From JBFIHZ01 sp041601535 (GTDB lineage: Bacteria; Pseudomonadota; Gammaproteobacteria; Xanthomonadales; SZUA-36), in the NCBI GenBank assembly GCA_041601535.1, contig JBFIHZ010000207.1, forward strand, positions 1 through 7,192: 7,192 bases of DNA. The letters run 5' to 3'. The notes under the pieces were generated by a model. It saw only the letters and a list, made by a program, of their open reading frames with translations. It made no database searches and was not told the DNA's origin. Position numbers and translations under genes: made by a program. This document shows positions 6,128 to 7,192 of this stretch, piece after piece. Position 1 is the stretch's first letter, and every line of letters begins with the position of its first letter.

Positions 6128-7192
6128 AGCATGCGCCAACGGGGTCAGTCTGCACTACCAGCGCCTGGGGACCGGCCCGCGTACCGTGGTATTCCTGCAT
6201 GGCCTGGTGATGGACAACCTGTCGAGCTGGTACTTCACAGCGGCAACCCGCGTGGCGCGGCACTGCCAGGTGCTGATTTACGACCTGCGTGGCCACGGCC
6301 GCAGCGAGCGTCCGCCGCAGGGTTATCGGCTGGAGGACATGGTGGATGACCTGGCCGGGCTGCTTGATGCGGCCGGCATTGAAGGTCCGGTGACCCTGGT
6401 GGGCAACAGTTTCGGCGGTTTGCTGGCGCTGGCTTTTGCCATTAGCCATCCTGGCCGCGTGGAGCGCATTGCCCTGATCGAAGCGCATGTCAGCGCAGCC
6501 GGCTGGGGCGAGCAGATGGCGGCCACGCTGAGTTTGCAGGGCGAGGAACGTGACCGCATGATCGCGGACTCGTTTGCCAACTGGCTGGGACGGCACAGCG
6601 AGCGCAAGCGCAATCGCCTGGCGGCAAATGCCAGCGAACTGGTGTACCACACCAGCCTGGTGGAGGATTTGCGCGTGTCCATGCCGCTAAGTGACGAGCA
6701 ACTGGCCGCAATTGCCTGCCCGGTGCTGGCGCTGTATGGCACGGATTCGGATGTGCTTGACCATGGCCAGCGGGTGGCCGGCTGCGTACCGCGTTGCGAG
6801 TTAATACGCCTTGACGGCTGTACCCATTCGATTCTGTGGGAGGCCACCACGCAGGTGGTCGAACACCTGCTGGCATTTACCGCGCCGCGCCGTTACCTGT
6901 TTGTGGTGCCGCCACTGACCGGCCACACCAACCCGACCGTGCCCATCGCACAGGAACTGCAGCGGCGGGGTCACACCGTGGCATGGGCTGCGCACCCCGC
7001 GGCGGTGCGGGAGTTGCTGCCGGCTGAGGCGGCCGTGCTGGCGCTGGATGACCGGCTTCCGGATGGCATGCAACAGGAGTTCCTGGACCGCGCGGACCGC
7101 ATGCGCGGGCCCGCCCGGCTGAAATTCCTGTTCGAAGAATTTTTCCTGCCGCTGGCCCGTGCCATGCTGCCCCAGGTGGAAGCAGCGCTGGA
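6120..7192 (+). CDS. Fused alpha/beta-hydrolase and GT1-type glycosyltransferase (3' partial)
   Basis: One uninterrupted frame runs from ATG 6120 to the window end (357 whole codons); translating it by hand gave no stop. Residues 1 to about 254 are an alpha/beta-hydrolase: FLHGL (25-29), YDLRGHGRSER (54-64), VGNSFGG with nucleophile Ser97, acid Asp211 (YGTDSDVLD; Asp209 is the alternative) and His236 (GCTHSI). The triad looks complete. From about residue 257 (base 6888) a second fold starts: RRYLFVVPPLTGHTNPTVPI, then AQELQRRGHTVAWAAHP. This is the first strand and helix of a UGT/MGT-like glycosyltransferase; His269 in GHTNP matches the catalytic His of GT1 enzymes. The nucleotide-sugar binding half lies beyond the window, so the donor cannot be guessed. 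Only about four residues separate the domains. The start overlaps the previous gene by 8 bases with no Shine-Dalgarno. The acceptor is plausibly the synthase product (inference). Confidence 0.9.
   Translation, partial: MAEACANGVSLHYQRLGTGPRTVVFLHGLVMDNLSSWYFTAATRVARHCQVLIYDLRGHGRSERPPQGYRLEDMVDDLAGLLDAAGIEGPVTLVGNSFGGLLALAFAISHPGRVERIALIEAHVSAAGWGEQMAATLSLQGEERDRMIADSFANWLGRHSERKRNRLAANASELVYHTSLVEDLRVSMPLSDEQLAAIACPVLALYGTDSDVLDHGQRVAGCVPRCELIRLDGCTHSILWEATTQVVEHLLAFTAPRRYLFVVPPLTGHTNPTVPIAQELQRRGHTVAWAAHPAAVRELLPAEAAVLALDDRLPDGMQQEFLDRADRMRGPARLKFLFEEFFLPLARAMLPQVEAAL

Noticed and set aside
6131..6349. Small + strand open frame starting at ATG 6131
   Set aside because: It is out of frame with the hydrolase, whose catalytic motifs lie in the frame from ATG 6120.
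6870..6900. Possible frameshift or lost stop between hydrolase and glycosyltransferase
   Set aside because: Both domains are in one frame without any correction, so the fusion is reported as real; re-sequencing would settle it.

Overview
The window is a single + strand block of five overlapping genes. It is cut at both ends and has no intergenic gap. It looks like part of a biosynthetic cluster built around an iterative, polyunsaturated-fatty-acid-synthase (PUFA)/enediyne-like type I polyketide synthase (PKS). The DNA is GC-rich with a strong third-position G/C preference. I infer a GC-rich bacterium, perhaps a proteobacterium, but nothing here fixes the taxon. I see no RNA gene, mobile element, CRISPR array, promoter or terminator.

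Layout: (1) 1-819, the C-terminal end of a large synthase ending in a ketoreductase (KR). (2) 812-5110, a 1432-residue protein with order ketosynthase (KS) - acyltransferase (AT) - dehydratase (DH) - 4'-phosphopantetheinyl transferase (PPT) and no carrier domain of its own. (3) 5100-5387, a small free-standing acyl carrier protein (ACP). (4) 5375-6127, an alpha/beta-hydrolase. (5) 6120-7192, a second, paralogous alpha/beta-hydrolase fused in frame to the start of a GT1/UGT-like (MGT-type) glycosyltransferase that runs off the end.

How it may work together (inference): the PPT domain activates carrier domains on the upstream protein and on the free ACP. KS, KR and DH act iteratively to build and reduce a chain. 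One or both hydrolases edit or release it, since no thioesterase domain is visible in the synthase. The glycosyltransferase half of gene 5 then glycosylates it, giving a glycosylated fatty-acid or polyketide product. No enoyl reductase is visible in the window, so an unsaturated or hydroxylated chain is plausible, but the rest of the cluster is outside it.

Odd points: the AT domain lacks both the oxyanion Gln and the carboxylate-binding Arg of malonyl transferases. Hydrolase 1 lacks the usual catalytic acid that its paralogue keeps. The hydrolase-glycosyltransferase fusion has almost no linker. The ACP alone has a good Shine-Dalgarno among four start sites that otherwise seem to rely on translational coupling.
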